Shown: in pieces, positions 8,674 to 17,834 of the stretch
How positions within the stretch are numbered: the first letter of the stretch is position 1
Layout: each line of letters begins with the position of its first letter
From: Planctomycetota bacterium
GTDB taxonomy: Bacteria; Planctomycetota; Planctomycetia; Isosphaerales; Isosphaeraceae
Assembly: GCA_028291545.1 (NCBI GenBank)
Contig: JAQGHR010000068.1
Location: forward strand, 62,001-126,000
Direction of reading: 5' to 3'
Length of the DNA stretch: 64,000 bases
The notes under the pieces: model-generated
What the model was told of the DNA's origin: nothing
Database searches by the model: none
What the model saw: the letters and a program-made list of their open reading frames with translations, nothing else
Translations under genes and position numbers: made by a program

Positions 8674-9438
8674 ATGACCAGCGAGCAGACCACACGCCGC
8701 GAGTTCACCCGCCAGGCGCTCCAATCGCTCACGGCCGTGGCCCTGATCGAGGGGCTTGCGGCGCACAACCTGTTCGGCCGGGACGTCTCGCCAATTATTG
8801 ACGCCTGGTTCGGGGAATTGCACACCATCAGCAAGGATTTGAAGGACCACAAGACCAAGGACGTCGAGTTCCAGAAGTCCCTGGAAGGCCTTTACAAGCG
8901 GGTCGATCTGCCGTCGCTCTTGAAGACCCTCGACTTCGACAAGATGGCCGCCGGAATCGAGTATCCGGAGCACGGGGCCAAGAGCCTGCCCGTGGATTTC
9001 AAGAACGTGTCGGGCTTGCCGACGAGTCTCGTGTTCGGCCGTCAGATCTTCGCGATGAAGAAGGGCCGATCCGTGATCCCGCACGGCCACGACAACATGG
9101 CCACCGGGTTCCTCGTCCTCAAGGGCGATTTCCGCGGCCGACACTGGGACCGCGTCGAGGATCACGCCGACCATTACATCGTCCGCCCCACGATCGACGC
9201 CAAATTCAAGGCCGGCGAGACCTCGACGATCTCCGACCACAAGGACAACGTCCACTGGTTCCAGAACGAGGGGAACGAGCCCGGGTTCATCTTCAATGTC
9301 CACGTCATCGGATACAACCCCGACAACCCCAAGAGCGGCGGTCGCGTCTACGTCGATCCCCTCGGCGAGAAGCTGGCGGGCGGTCTGGTGAAGGCGCCGA
9401 AGATCAGCTACGGCAAGGCAACGCAGATGTATGGCTAA
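8674..9438 (+). CDS. Tat-signal protein with a cupin-like fold
   Basis: 254 residues. The N-terminus TTRREFTRQALQSLTAVALIEGL is a twin-arginine signal, so the protein is exported folded, often a sign of a bound cofactor or metal. A helical part (about 35-110, rich in Lys, Asp and Leu) precedes a beta-rich part with HGHDNMATGFLVLKGDFRGRHW near 143-165, HADHYIVRP near 168-176 and DHKDNVHWF near 188; the His pairs and a Gly-rich turn resemble a cupin metal site. I do not recognise a named enzyme. Start: ATG at 8674. Its last codons overlap the next gene by 8 bp, so it is translationally coupled to the membrane proteins that follow. Confidence 0.7.
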   Translation: MTSEQTTRREFTRQALQSLTAVALIEGLAAHNLFGRDVSPIIDAWFGELHTISKDLKDHKTKDVEFQKSLEGLYKRVDLPSLLKTLDFDKMAAGIEYPEHGAKSLPVDFKNVSGLPTSLVFGRQIFAMKKGRSVIPHGHDNMATGFLVLKGDFRGRHWDRVEDHADHYIVRPTIDAKFKAGETSTISDHKDNVHWFQNEGNEPGFIFNVHVIGYNPDNPKSGGRVYVDPLGEKLAGGLVKAPKISYGKATQMYG

Positions 9439-9985
9439 TCATCGACGCCCAGCGCACGGCACGCGGTGGACAATCCGGGGGGCGGCGGCGTTCGTGGGCG
9501 TCATGGCGATTGCGTTCGCCGCGATTCGCTCGGAGTCGGTAATCGCGCTGGCCATCTCCACGTCATCGACGGCTCTGGCGATCCTGGTCTCCTTCTTGGC
9601 CGGGCAAGAGTTGCGGGATCGGCGCGGGTCGTTCTGCTTCGGCTTCGCGGTGTTTGCCGGTGCCTATTTCCTCGCGTTGACGCCCTGGCAATGGGATCTG
9701 GTCGACACTCCCGAGACACCCGTCTCCATCAGTACCCCGTTGCCTACGATAGAGCCGCTGAATCGGCTCTCCGAGATCTTGATGCGCGAGGATAAGCCCG
9801 CGCCAGTTGCGGGCGGCCAGGCGCAACAGATGGGTGCAGGACAGACCTACAATACTCGCCTGTCGATCGTGTGTGGCACGGTTCACCTGGCGTTCTGCTG
9901 GGTGTTCGGGTTCCTGGGCGGGACGATCGGACTGCTCTTGTCGAGATGGCGTGGGGATCGCGACACCGTTGAGGGTCAAGCTTGA
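9431..9985 (+). CDS. Integral membrane protein, unknown function
   Basis: 184 residues with about four hydrophobic segments: two near 17-60 (IRGAAAFVGVMAIAFAAI, VIALAISTSSTALAILVSF), one near 70-85 (FCFGFAVFAGAYFLAL), and one near the C-terminus (IVCGTVHLAFCWVFGFLGGTIGLLL). The loop between them (about 95-140) is polar, with Pro, Glu and Gln. The ATG overlaps the end of the Tat-signal gene by 8 bp, and the stop overlaps the YdcZ-like gene by one base, so the three form one operon. No family recognised. Confidence 0.7.
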   Translation: MANHRRPAHGTRWTIRGAAAFVGVMAIAFAAIRSESVIALAISTSSTALAILVSFLAGQELRDRRGSFCFGFAVFAGAYFLALTPWQWDLVDTPETPVSISTPLPTIEPLNRLSEILMREDKPAPVAGGQAQQMGAGQTYNTRLSIVCGTVHLAFCWVFGFLGGTIGLLLSRWRGDRDTVEGQA

Positions 9986-10428
9986 TGAAGTTCGCAATCC
10001 CGGCGATCGCGTTAATCTCCGGCGCGGCCCTGACCGTGCAGGTTGGAATGAATAACGCTCTGCGAACGAGGATGGGCAATCCGCTGGTCGCGGCGTTCGT
10101 CTCCTTTTTGACGGGGACCACGGCGCTGCTGATCTATCTGGTCGTGACCAGACCCTCGCTACCCGATCGCTCCGCGTTCTCTCGCGGCCCGTGGTGGATC
10201 TGGGCCGGTGGATTGGTCGGCGCGTGCTATGTGGCCTCGGCGGCGGCGTTTGCGTCGAGGCTTGGGGCCGCGCCGTGGTTGGGATTGATCGTGACTGGGC
10301 AGATTGTCGCCTCGGTGGCGATGGATCACTTCGGGTTGTTCGGATTCACGCAGCACACCCTTGGGCCAGAGCGACTCCTGGGTGTGGCGCTGCTCCTGGC
10401 CGGGGTGACGCTGGTCTTGCGTTCGTAG
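9985..10428 (+). CDS. YdcZ-type DMT family membrane protein
   Basis: 147 residues, about five membrane helices, matching the DMT_YdcZ (formerly DUF606) family: opening GAALTVQVGMNNALRTRMGNP, the middle FVSFLTGTTALLIYLV, and the final helices with LGLIVTGQIVASVAMDHFGLFG and RLLGVALLLAGVTLVLR. Family members are short, inner-membrane, drug/metabolite-transporter-like proteins that act as dimers or pairs; the substrate is not known. The ATG at 9985 overlaps the previous stop (TGATG); a TTG one codon earlier is less likely. Confidence 0.82.
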   Translation: MKFAIPAIALISGAALTVQVGMNNALRTRMGNPLVAAFVSFLTGTTALLIYLVVTRPSLPDRSAFSRGPWWIWAGGLVGACYVASAAAFASRLGAAPWLGLIVTGQIVASVAMDHFGLFGFTQHTLGPERLLGVALLLAGVTLVLRS

Positions 10429-10584
10429 GTGAACGACCCGGACGGGACGGCGCGACAACTTCCGGTTCCACTCGGGCAAAGGTTCCGCTAGACTTCGGCC
10501 GATCTTCCCTGGGGCGAGACGGCAAGGACGCCGCCGCGACCCTGGACACGACCTCATGAGCCTCGCGTGGGAAGGACTCCCCGG

Positions 10585-11766
10585 GTGAATCGGGACGGAC
10601 AACGGATTCGTCTTGCCCTGGTAATCGTTGCGCTGGCCCTCTCGGCGGGTTCGGGCTGCGCCACGATGCGTTTCCGGGCGGCGGACCCGTACCATCGTCC
10701 CTGCGCCGAGGCGTTCGCGTACACCGATGATGGCTGGAAGCTCGGCATCCGCCGGGTCCGGCCGGTCTGTCCCGATCCGGGCAAGCTGCCCGTCGTGCTC
10801 TGCCACGGTCTGGGGCTGAACGGGACCTTCTGGACGATCACCGATGGCCACCTGCCCGAGCAGCTCGCCGCCCGGGGCTACGACGTCTTCATCTGCGACA
10901 TGCGAGGCTCGGGTGCCAGCCAGAAGGTCGGCCCCGTCGGCAAGCTCAACTCGCTCCTCCGGCAAACCCCGTTCCTGGAAGTGGGCGACGGGCATTGGAC
11001 CGTGGACGACCAGGCGCTTCACGACGTGCCGGCCATTCTCGGCTTCATCAAGAAAGAGACCGGGCGCGATCGGGTCAACTGGGTCGGTCACAGCCTGGGT
11101 GGGATGCTCATGTTCAGCTATCTTGAGCGTTCGCGCGAATCGTGGCGGATCGCGAATTTCGTCGCCATGGGCTCGACGGTCGCGCAGAGCGAATTCCCAC
11201 AGACCCAGATGCTGAACGCGAACCGGGGCCTTCGGATGCTGCTCCGTGTCATGAGCACGGGAAGAATCGCTCGACCGCTGATGTGGTACCGGCCCAGCGG
11301 GCTGGCCAAGATCGACGGCTTCTATTACACGGCCGAGAATGTCGATAGCCGGACCATCGACCGGTTCTACGGCTACACCCTCGAGAATCCCGGTCGCGGC
11401 GCCTTGAGGCAGATGGACCCGTACCTGGAGTTCGGCCACTTCTTGTCGTCGGATGGCAAGTACAACTACGTCCAGAACCTCCACCGCATCGGCGCCCCCT
11501 TGCTCATGATCGCGGGTGAGGCCGACGTGATGTCCAACATCGCCTCAACCCAGCTCACCTTTGACGCGACCGGCAGCCCCGACAAGACGCTCCTCCGGTT
11601 CGGTCGCCGCAATGGCCACGCGGACGATTACGGGCATTGCGACCTGGTCTGGAGCCGATATGCCGCAGTCGAGGTTTTCCCGGCCATCATCGAGTGGCTT
11701 GACCGCCGACAGCCGGGTGTGACGACCATCTGGCCCGTCAGGCCGGTCCCGTCGCGTAAGGAGTGA
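10585..11766 (+). CDS. Alpha/beta-hydrolase lipoprotein
   Basis: 393 residues. A GTG start at 10585 is chosen because GGGAAGGA lies 8 bases upstream; it yields a lipoprotein signal (IRLALVIVALALSAGSGC, Cys anchor). The hydrolase core follows: oxyanion-hole VVLCHGLGLNGTFW, CDMRGSGAS, nucleophile elbow GHSLGG with Ser near residue 170, a probable acid in AGEADVMS, and catalytic His in DDYGHCDLVW. The order and the long N-terminal strand resemble gastric-lipase-type or PHA-synthase-like hydrolases, so an ester or lipid substrate at the outer membrane or periplasm is plausible, but the substrate cannot be read from sequence. Confidence 0.82.
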   Translation: MNRDGQRIRLALVIVALALSAGSGCATMRFRAADPYHRPCAEAFAYTDDGWKLGIRRVRPVCPDPGKLPVVLCHGLGLNGTFWTITDGHLPEQLAARGYDVFICDMRGSGASQKVGPVGKLNSLLRQTPFLEVGDGHWTVDDQALHDVPAILGFIKKETGRDRVNWVGHSLGGMLMFSYLERSRESWRIANFVAMGSTVAQSEFPQTQMLNANRGLRMLLRVMSTGRIARPLMWYRPSGLAKIDGFYYTAENVDSRTIDRFYGYTLENPGRGALRQMDPYLEFGHFLSSDGKYNYVQNLHRIGAPLLMIAGEADVMSNIASTQLTFDATGSPDKTLLRFGRRNGHADDYGHCDLVWSRYAAVEVFPAIIEWLDRRQPGVTTIWPVRPVPSRKE

Positions 11767-11783
11767 GGTTCGATTCGTCCCGC

Positions 11784-12410
11784 TCATTCGCGGTCAGCGT
11801 CTTCCCCGATCCACTTCAGCGCGATCTGCGACCAGGTTTCCAGGCGATCCACGCCGGACGTGAGTTCCGCCATCGTGACGAATCCGGCGTCGGCCAGCCC
11901 TTCCTCGCGGGGCAGGACCCGGGGCTGGTCCAGGTCGTAGATGTGGACGACGCCGAGATGGACGCGGCCCACGGGCGTGGAGTCGTCGTTGATCAGCCCC
12001 ACGCGGCGAAGGGCGCCGGGACTGCCGATCTCAACCTCCTCGTCCAGCTCGCGGCGGAGGGCCATCTCATAGGCGTCGAGCGTCGCGCGGCCGTCGGCGT
12101 CCGCCTCGTCCACGTGGCCGCCGACGCCGATCGACTGCCTGGCATGGAGGCGAGCCTCACCCTGGCTCTTGCCCCGGGTGTAGCGGAAGATCCGGCCTTC
12201 GCTGCGGAAAACGACGTAGGGGATGATCTGCTTGAACGACGGGTCGTCTTCCATCTCCGCGCGAGGGCGGAACTCCCCCACGCCCGGGGCGAGCAGGACG
12301 CTCAGGTAGGAGTCAGCCTCCGCGGAAAAGCCCTGGAATCGTCCCAGGCGATCGAGTTCCGCGGCCGGGACGACCAGGATGCGGTTCAGGTTCGTTCCAC
12401 TGGCGCTCAT
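11784..12410 (-). CDS. NUDIX hydrolase
   Basis: 208 residues with the NUDIX box at about 98-125: GGHVDE, then the helix ending RRELDEEVEI, where the REhxEE core is present as RELDEE. This motif binds Mg2+ and cleaves a nucleoside diphosphate linked to another group. The flanking DDDxxxVGRVHLGVVHIYDL pattern suits NUDIX proteins called phosphoesterases. Start: ATG at 12410 with GGAGGT upstream. It is convergent with the alpha/beta hydrolase (17-nt gap) and divergent from the kinase. Substrate unknown. Confidence 0.85.
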   Translation of the reverse strand: MSASGTNLNRILVVPAAELDRLGRFQGFSAEADSYLSVLLAPGVGEFRPRAEMEDDPSFKQIIPYVVFRSEGRIFRYTRGKSQGEARLHARQSIGVGGHVDEADADGRATLDAYEMALRRELDEEVEIGSPGALRRVGLINDDSTPVGRVHLGVVHIYDLDQPRVLPREEGLADAGFVTMAELTSGVDRLETWSQIALKWIGEDADRE

Positions 12411-12600
12411 GGCGACTCACCTCCGAGGCGTGATTCGGGTCCGATGGCTGTTATCGACACAGTCGGGAATCGGCGGATTGTTGAACAACCCCGAAACATT
12501 GCCCATTTTCGCAACGCTCCGTTGTTCCGGTGGCTTCCGGGATTTATGATCGGCGAGCATCAGAGCCAAGTCGATGGGGACGGGCCAGGAGTCATGCACG

Positions 12601-15024
12601 GTGATCGGTACAACGCTCAATACCCGGTTTTATCTTGAGAAAGAACTGGGGCGGGGCGGTATGGGCGCGGTGTATCGCGCCCGGGACACCGTGCTTGAGC
12701 GATCCGTCGCGATCAAGGTGCTCAAGGATCTGACCGGCGAGGAAGTCGGCAAGCGGATCAAGCTTGAAGCCCAGATCCTGGCCCGGCTGGTTCACTCGCA
12801 TATCGTCCGACTGTACGATTTGAACATCGACAATGAGACATTTTACTTCATCATGGAGGAAGTCGACGGGACCAGCTTCTCCCGGCGATCGAAGAAGATC
12901 GACCTCAACGAGCGGCTCCGGGTGGTGGCGGAGACGGCCGAGGCGCTCGATTACGCCCACCATCAAGGAGTGATTCACCGGGACGTGAAGCCCGCGAATA
13001 TCCTCCTGACAGCAACGGACGTGGCCAAGCTGTCGGACTTCGGCCTCTCGCTGCTTTCCGACGCCACCCAGGAATCGGGCATCGTCCGCGGCACTCCGCA
13101 TTACATGAGCCCGGAGCAGGCCAAGGGGAAGAAGATCGATTTCCGCACGGATCTCTACGCACTCGGGGTGATCCTTTACGAATGCGCGACGGGCTCGCCG
13201 CCGTTCACCGGCCCGGTGATGACGGTCATGGCGCAGCACATCAACGCCGAGGTCGAGCCGCCCCGATCCAAGAACCCCGAGGTGAGCGAGGACCTTGAGG
13301 CCCTGATCCTGGAGCTGATGGCCAAGGAGCCGATCCTGCGGCCGAATTCGGGCGCGGAGGTCGCCGGCCGCCTCCGCGCGCTGATCGCCGGCGGGATGTC
13401 CGGTTCCGGTTCGGCCCAGCCCGCGTCCGCCGATCGACCCGCGTCCTCCCCGCTCGCCTCGGCGAGCGGAGGCTCGGCAGGAGCGTCCGGGCCGGCGAGC
13501 ATGAACGCCTCGGGAAGTAACGGCCCGAGCGTCGGCTCGCATCCCAGCCTGATCGCGGCCGAGCCGAGCAAGTCCATCGTCGCGAACAAGGGCCTTCACG
13601 AGGCGGCCAGGGCCATCGTGGATGCCGTGACGGCCGACCCGATCGAATTGAGCCCGGACGAACGCTATTTACATGGACATTACCTCGCCTATTTCCTCGG
13701 GGGGTCGCGACGCCGTGGGTTCCTCCTCCGTCGTCCCCTGGATCCGCTCAATTCCGACCGGGCCCGTCTGCTGCTCGCCATGACCGCGCTGACGCTGCCC
13801 GGGGGCGAGGAGATCCCGATGGAGAAGGCCGCGGCGCTGCTCGACGAGGGGACGGACGTTCGCCCGATGCTCTCCCCGGTTGTCGTGGCGAAGTACCTCG
13901 CCGCGCGGTCCTCGCCGCCCAAGCGCAAGCGATTCCGCCAGATTCGCCAGCAATTGCAGCAGGCCAGCGTGTACGCGACCCAGAACCTGACCGACGAGCA
14001 AGGCATTCTCAACCCCGGGCTCATGCCCCAGGCCCTCGACGACCTGCGACGGCTCGCCCCGGCACGAACCGAGGTCGATGACGAGCTGGTCCACCGCTGG
14101 AACGAGGTCGCCGAGGTCTGGCGCACCAAGCCGGACTTCTGTCAGGCCGTGCTTCGCTATGCGACGAAGTCCGCCTGGCGCGATCCGTCCAGCGCGGCGC
14201 TCTGGCCCGAGGTGGTCTATCCCTTGATCGAACGGGCGCGTCGCCAGCGCCAACTGCGCTCGGGCACGGAGGCCGTCTGGGATGCCGTGTGCGGCAGCCT
14301 GCTCCACATCGGCGACGCCGGCGTCAAGATGGACCGCGCCATCCGGATCTCGGTGCCGGCGCTGGTCGTCCAGCAACTGGACGTCTCGCTCGACAAGATC
14401 ATCGACGACCCGGTGCTCGAATTCGAGCCGGCCCCCGAACCGCCGCCCGAGGCCGAGGGGCTGCGGCTGAAGTCCCACATCAGCGCCGCGAGCTTCCACG
14501 ACCTGGAGGTCGATCAACCGACCCGGAACTTCGTTCGCCTGATCAGCCCCGACCCGTTCCGTCAGACCCTGGGCGAGCTTCGCACCCTGTGGCAAGAAGC
14601 CACTGCCGCCATGCGGGCCGGCCCCGGCGGCACGCAGAGCCAGCGGCATGTTCCCCTGGGCATCTATCGCCTGGTCGTGGTCCCGTCAGTCCGCTCGCGA
14701 TCGGCCGGCCAGCTCGCCATCCAGGGCATGCCCAACAAGCAGGTCGAGCTCCTCGTCCCCCCGTTCAGCTCCGGCGGTCCCGTGACCAAGCTCCTGTTGG
14801 CCGTGTGGCTGTACTCCAATAACAGTATCGCATTGACCTACTGCGATAATCTCAATTCCCAGAAATTCGTCGTCTGGGACGCGAACGTCGCCCAGCAGAC
14901 AAACTTTGACGACGCGGCGGCCTTCAATCATCACCTCTACGGGCTCGGCCTTGAGGTGCCTGACCAGCTCGATCGCGTGCTGACCAAGTCCTACCGCCCG
15001 CAGAAACCGGTGGGGGGGGCGTGA
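12601..15024 (+). CDS. Ser/Thr protein kinase with large uncharacterised C-terminal domain
   Basis: 807 residues from a GTG at 12601, chosen because AGGAG lies 9 bases before it; the ATG at 12574 in the same frame has no ribosome site. The kinase domain (about 10-270) is complete: Gly loop GRGGMGAVY, Lys39, catalytic HRDVKPAN at 126-133, DFG at 146, and the GTPHYMSPEQA activation segment. It should be active. A low-complexity Ser/Gly/Ala linker (about 285-340) leads to about 450 residues with helical, Arg-rich stretches and a beta-rich end, with no membrane segment and no family I recognise. So this is a soluble cytosolic kinase with a large effector or sensor part. The NUDIX gene is divergent on its left. 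Confidence 0.85.
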   Translation: MIGTTLNTRFYLEKELGRGGMGAVYRARDTVLERSVAIKVLKDLTGEEVGKRIKLEAQILARLVHSHIVRLYDLNIDNETFYFIMEEVDGTSFSRRSKKIDLNERLRVVAETAEALDYAHHQGVIHRDVKPANILLTATDVAKLSDFGLSLLSDATQESGIVRGTPHYMSPEQAKGKKIDFRTDLYALGVILYECATGSPPFTGPVMTVMAQHINAEVEPPRSKNPEVSEDLEALILELMAKEPILRPNSGAEVAGRLRALIAGGMSGSGSAQPASADRPASSPLASASGGSAGASGPASMNASGSNGPSVGSHPSLIAAEPSKSIVANKGLHEAARAIVDAVTADPIELSPDERYLHGHYLAYFLGGSRRRGFLLRRPLDPLNSDRARLLLAMTALTLPGGEEIPMEKAAALLDEGTDVRPMLSPVVVAKYLAARSSPPKRKRFRQIRQQLQQASVYATQNLTDEQGILNPGLMPQALDDLRRLAPARTEVDDELVHRWNEVAEVWRTKPDFCQAVLRYATKSAWRDPSSAALWPEVVYPLIERARRQRQLRSGTEAVWDAVCGSLLHIGDAGVKMDRAIRISVPALVVQQLDVSLDKIIDDPVLEFEPAPEPPPEAEGLRLKSHISAASFHDLEVDQPTRNFVRLISPDPFRQTLGELRTLWQEATAAMRAGPGGTQSQRHVPLGIYRLVVVPSVRSRSAGQLAIQGMPNKQVELLVPPFSSGGPVTKLLLAVWLYSNNSIALTYCDNLNSQKFVVWDANVAQQTNFDDAAAFNHHLYGLGLEVPDQLDRVLTKSYRPQKPVGGA

Positions 15025-15086
15025 GACCTCTCATGGCCCTGTCAGCGTGATCGCCCTAAGGACGAGGGGCGAATTGGGGGCCAATC

Positions 15087-15413
15087 GTGACATACTTCGA
15101 CCGAACGCTGATCGGCAAGAACTCCGTCAGTTTCCAGATACGGAACGGGACGGACCGACCTCGCGCCATCTGGATTGAGTTATGGAGTCACGACTACACC
15201 CTACTTCCCTTGGAGTCGATGGAAATTGTGGTCTGGGGCCGTGCCGAGACACCACAAGTTGAAATTACCGAGAACGCTCTATCAACCGTCATCGTCCTGT
15301 CACCGCCGCCGGGCGAGATGAGCTTCGGAGAGTACATCGTACACCAGTATGGAGTCGTGCTCGAACCCGCCTACCAGCGTCAGGCAGGGTTGGACGCGGG
15401 TCTGGAATATTAG
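15087..15413 (+). CDS. Small hypothetical protein
   Basis: 108 residues from a GTG at 15087, preceded by a run of five G. Short beta-strand-like stretches (SVSFQIRNGTDRPRAIWIEL, MEIVVWGRAETPQVEIT, STVIVLSPPPGEM) suggest a small beta-sandwich domain. No signal peptide, no Cys, no motif I recognise. It follows the kinase by 62 bases on the same strand and could share its transcript. Composition is less GC-biased than neighbouring genes. A real gene is likely, function unknown. Confidence 0.5.
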   Translation: MTYFDRTLIGKNSVSFQIRNGTDRPRAIWIELWSHDYTLLPLESMEIVVWGRAETPQVEITENALSTVIVLSPPPGEMSFGEYIVHQYGVVLEPAYQRQAGLDAGLEY

Positions 15414-15441
15414 CTCGGTCCCGAGAATCCCGACGGACCAT

Positions 15442-16470
15442 CTACAAAATCAGCATCGCGTCCCCATAGCTATAAAAGCGGTATCGCTCCCGAATCGCAC
15501 TTTCGTAAGCTTCGCGAATCAGATCAACGCCTGCTAGCGCGGAGACGAGGACGAGCAGGCTACTCCTCGGCAAATGGAAGTTCGTGACGAGCGCATCGAC
15601 CCCTCGAAAGGCGTGTCCTGGCTTCAGGTACAACGCGGTCTCTCCCGCGAAGGCGAGGAATTCACCACGCAAGGCGGATGTTTCCAGCGTTCGCGCCGAG
15701 GTCGTTCCCACGGCGACGACGCGTCCCCCCGATTCACGTTTCGCGTTGAGAAATCGCGCGGTTTCCTCCGTCAATTCGGCCCATTCCGCATGGAGGACGT
15801 GATCTTCGATCCGCTCGACCTCGATCGGACGAAAGGTTCCGATGCCGACGTGAAGCGTCACGTCGCTGGACGCGATCCCTCGAAACTGAAGACTCTCGAA
15901 GAGGGCCTCCGTGAAGTGCAGGCCCGCCGTCGGGGCCGCGACCGCGCCCGGCTCGCGAGCGAAGACGGTCTGATACGTCAGCCGATCGGACGGGTCGTCC
16001 CGTCCCTTGCGGATGTAGGGAGGTAGCGGGACGTGACCGTGCCGGTCCAGGAGGATCGGGGTGGCTTCGTCGCTCTCGGGCCGGACGAGCCACCGTCCGG
16101 CCTCGCGTTTCTCAACGAGAACCAGGCTCAATTCGCCCTCGACGAGGATGCGTTCTCCGATCGACGGCCGCCCTCGTGTCGAGGCGAGAATCTCCCAGGT
16201 TCCTTGCCCGAGATCGCGAAGAAAAAGACCCTCCCACTTCCCGCCGGTCGTCTCGCGATGCCCGAGCAATCGAGCGGGAACCACTCGCGTGTTGTTGCGG
16301 ACGAGCACGTCACCGGGTGAGAGCAAGTCCGGAAGATCGGCGAAAGTGCGGTGCTCGATCGTCCCGGAATCGCGCCGGACGACCATCAATCGACACTGAT
16401 CGCGGGGCTCAACCGGTTGCTGTGCGATCAAGTCGTCGGGCAGATCGAAATCGAAGGTGGACGTATCCAA
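15442..16470 (-). CDS. queA: S-adenosylmethionine:tRNA ribosyltransferase-isomerase
   Basis: 342 residues, the usual QueA length. QueA transfers the ribosyl part of S-adenosylmethionine to preQ1 in tRNA, making epoxyqueuosine at the wobble base of GUN-anticodon tRNAs. Family landmarks: FDFDLPDDLIAQQPVEPRDQCRLM at the N-terminus, VRNNTRVVPARLLG, the central AAPTAGLHFTEALFE, HVGIGTFRPIEVE, GTTSARTLE, and the end TNFHLPRSSLLVLVSALAG with RFYSYGDAMLI. Start: a TTG at 16470 is preferred, with GAGG 7 bases upstream and the family's normal N-terminus; ATG alternatives further up would run into the divergent glycosyltransferase. It is convergent with the small gene at 15087. No other queuosine gene is in the window. 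Confidence 0.95.
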   Translation of the reverse strand: MDTSTFDFDLPDDLIAQQPVEPRDQCRLMVVRRDSGTIEHRTFADLPDLLSPGDVLVRNNTRVVPARLLGHRETTGGKWEGLFLRDLGQGTWEILASTRGRPSIGERILVEGELSLVLVEKREAGRWLVRPESDEATPILLDRHGHVPLPPYIRKGRDDPSDRLTYQTVFAREPGAVAAPTAGLHFTEALFESLQFRGIASSDVTLHVGIGTFRPIEVERIEDHVLHAEWAELTEETARFLNAKRESGGRVVAVGTTSARTLETSALRGEFLAFAGETALYLKPGHAFRGVDALVTNFHLPRSSLLVLVSALAGVDLIREAYESAIRERYRFYSYGDAMLIL

Positions 16471-16552
16471 CGTCTTTCCTCGGCGCGTTCGTCGGGTGAG
16501 AATCGAGGGCAGGACTTGCCTTGTCCCTACCATCCTCGATCTGGCTTCGCCC

Positions 16553-17782
16553 GTGCAATCCCTTCGCTCTCGACTCGCCACCGCCGAATCCCAATCCTGG
16601 CCCGATCGGCCCGTGCCGGTCGCGATGGTCATCACCGAGCTGGATGCCGGCGGTGCGGAGAAGGCGTTCGTCTCGCTCGCCACCCGTCTCGATCGTTCTC
16701 GATGGGCGCCTTCGGTCGTTTGCCTGGGTCCGGAGGCGCCTCTGGCGGGTTCCTTGCGTCATGCGGGCCTTCCCGTGACCTGCCTGGATGTGCATCGACG
16801 ACGGCCGATCCGGGCGGTTCTTCGTCTGGCGAACGTGCTACGTGCCATCCGTCCCGAGCTCATCCAGAGCTTCCTGTTCCACGCCAATCTCGCGACGAAA
16901 CTGGCGGCCCCGATGGCGGGACGGCCGTGGGTTGTCGGGGGCGTGCGCGTCGCCGAGCGGGAAAAAACCTGGCATCTGCGGTCGGATCGCCTGACGCAAC
17001 GACTTTCGGCGGGCTCGATCTGCGTATCCAAAGGTGTGAAGACTTTCTCGATGGGTGAGGGTGGCATCGGAGAGGACCGGCTTCTCGTCATACCGAACGG
17101 AATCGACCCGATACACATCGATCTGGCCAGCCCGATCGAGAAGAGCAAGCTCGGCCTGAGCGACGGCTCCCGCGTCATACTCTTTGTCGGGCGGATCACG
17201 CTCCAGAAAGGCGTGACGTTGTTGCTGCAAGCCTTTGAGGAGGCGGCGAAGCGTCATCCGGAATGGCATCTCGTGATCGTGGGAGATGGCCCCGAACGGC
17301 CCGATCTGCAAGCCCAGACAGAGGCCGATCCGAACCTTCGCGGTCGCGTGAACTGGCTGGGCCGGCGGGACGACGTCCCCGCCTTGATGAAGATGGCCGA
17401 CCTTTTTGTGCTGCCCTCGATCTGGGAGGGGATGCCGAACGTCGTGCTTGAAGCGATGGCGGCAAGATTGCCGGTCCTGGCCGCCCGGGTCGAAGGAATC
17501 GAGGAGCTCGTCTCGACCGACAATGAGGCACGATCCGGCTGGTACTTTCGGCCGGGGGAGACCGACGATCTCCTGGCCGCAATGGCCGAGCTGGAACGAT
17601 TTCCGCAGTTCGGCAAGAACGGGCGGGCGAGGGTTGATCGCGACTTCCGGATGGAGACGGTCGTGGCATCGTACGAACATGTCTGGGCCGCCCTCCTCGG
17701 TCTGGAACGCGATTCGCTGCCGAAGCCACCGAACGATTTGCCCGATTTCGGCATCAAGCCGGACGGCCCGCACGGCCGATGA
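16553..17782 (+). CDS. GT4-family glycosyltransferase
   Basis: About 409 residues. GT-B fold: N-terminal domain begins VAMVITELDAGGAEKAFVSLA, the C-terminal domain carries VILFVGRITLQKGVTLLLQAF, VIVGDGPERPDL, and the GT4 sugar-nucleotide signature with the acidic pair as FVLPSIWEGMPNVVLEAMAARLPVLA. It transfers a sugar from an activated donor onto a lipid, polysaccharide or cell-surface acceptor; the substrate cannot be inferred. The start is uncertain: no candidate has a good ribosome site. I use the GTG at 16553; a GTG at 16457 (longer, overlapping the queA start) or 16496, or the ATG at 16625 (too short), are alternatives. Its stop overlaps the ATG at 17779 of the longer rsmH frame. Confidence 0.85.
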   Translation: MQSLRSRLATAESQSWPDRPVPVAMVITELDAGGAEKAFVSLATRLDRSRWAPSVVCLGPEAPLAGSLRHAGLPVTCLDVHRRRPIRAVLRLANVLRAIRPELIQSFLFHANLATKLAAPMAGRPWVVGGVRVAEREKTWHLRSDRLTQRLSAGSICVSKGVKTFSMGEGGIGEDRLLVIPNGIDPIHIDLASPIEKSKLGLSDGSRVILFVGRITLQKGVTLLLQAFEEAAKRHPEWHLVIVGDGPERPDLQAQTEADPNLRGRVNWLGRRDDVPALMKMADLFVLPSIWEGMPNVVLEAMAARLPVLAARVEGIEELVSTDNEARSGWYFRPGETDDLLAAMAELERFPQFGKNGRARVDRDFRMETVVASYEHVWAALLGLERDSLPKPPNDLPDFGIKPDGPHGR

Positions 17783-17809
17783 TCCCGATTGGCGGACTCC
17801 GCCGAGGCG

Positions 17810-17834
17810 TGGCCGATCTTGACAGGATCGGCCA
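17810..17834. repeat. 9-bp inverted repeat around a TTGACA hexamer
   Basis: Perfect inverted repeat TGGCCGATC (17810-17818) and GATCGGCCA (17826-17834), 7-nt loop that begins with the TTGACA -35 hexamer of the promoter annotated here. It could be an operator or a hairpin at the end of the glycosyltransferase transcript; no T-run follows. Confidence 0.55.

Noticed and set aside
12479-12488. GTTGAACAAC palindrome between the NUDIX and kinase genes
   Set aside because: Only a 4-bp-arm palindrome; too short to call as a regulatory site without comparison.
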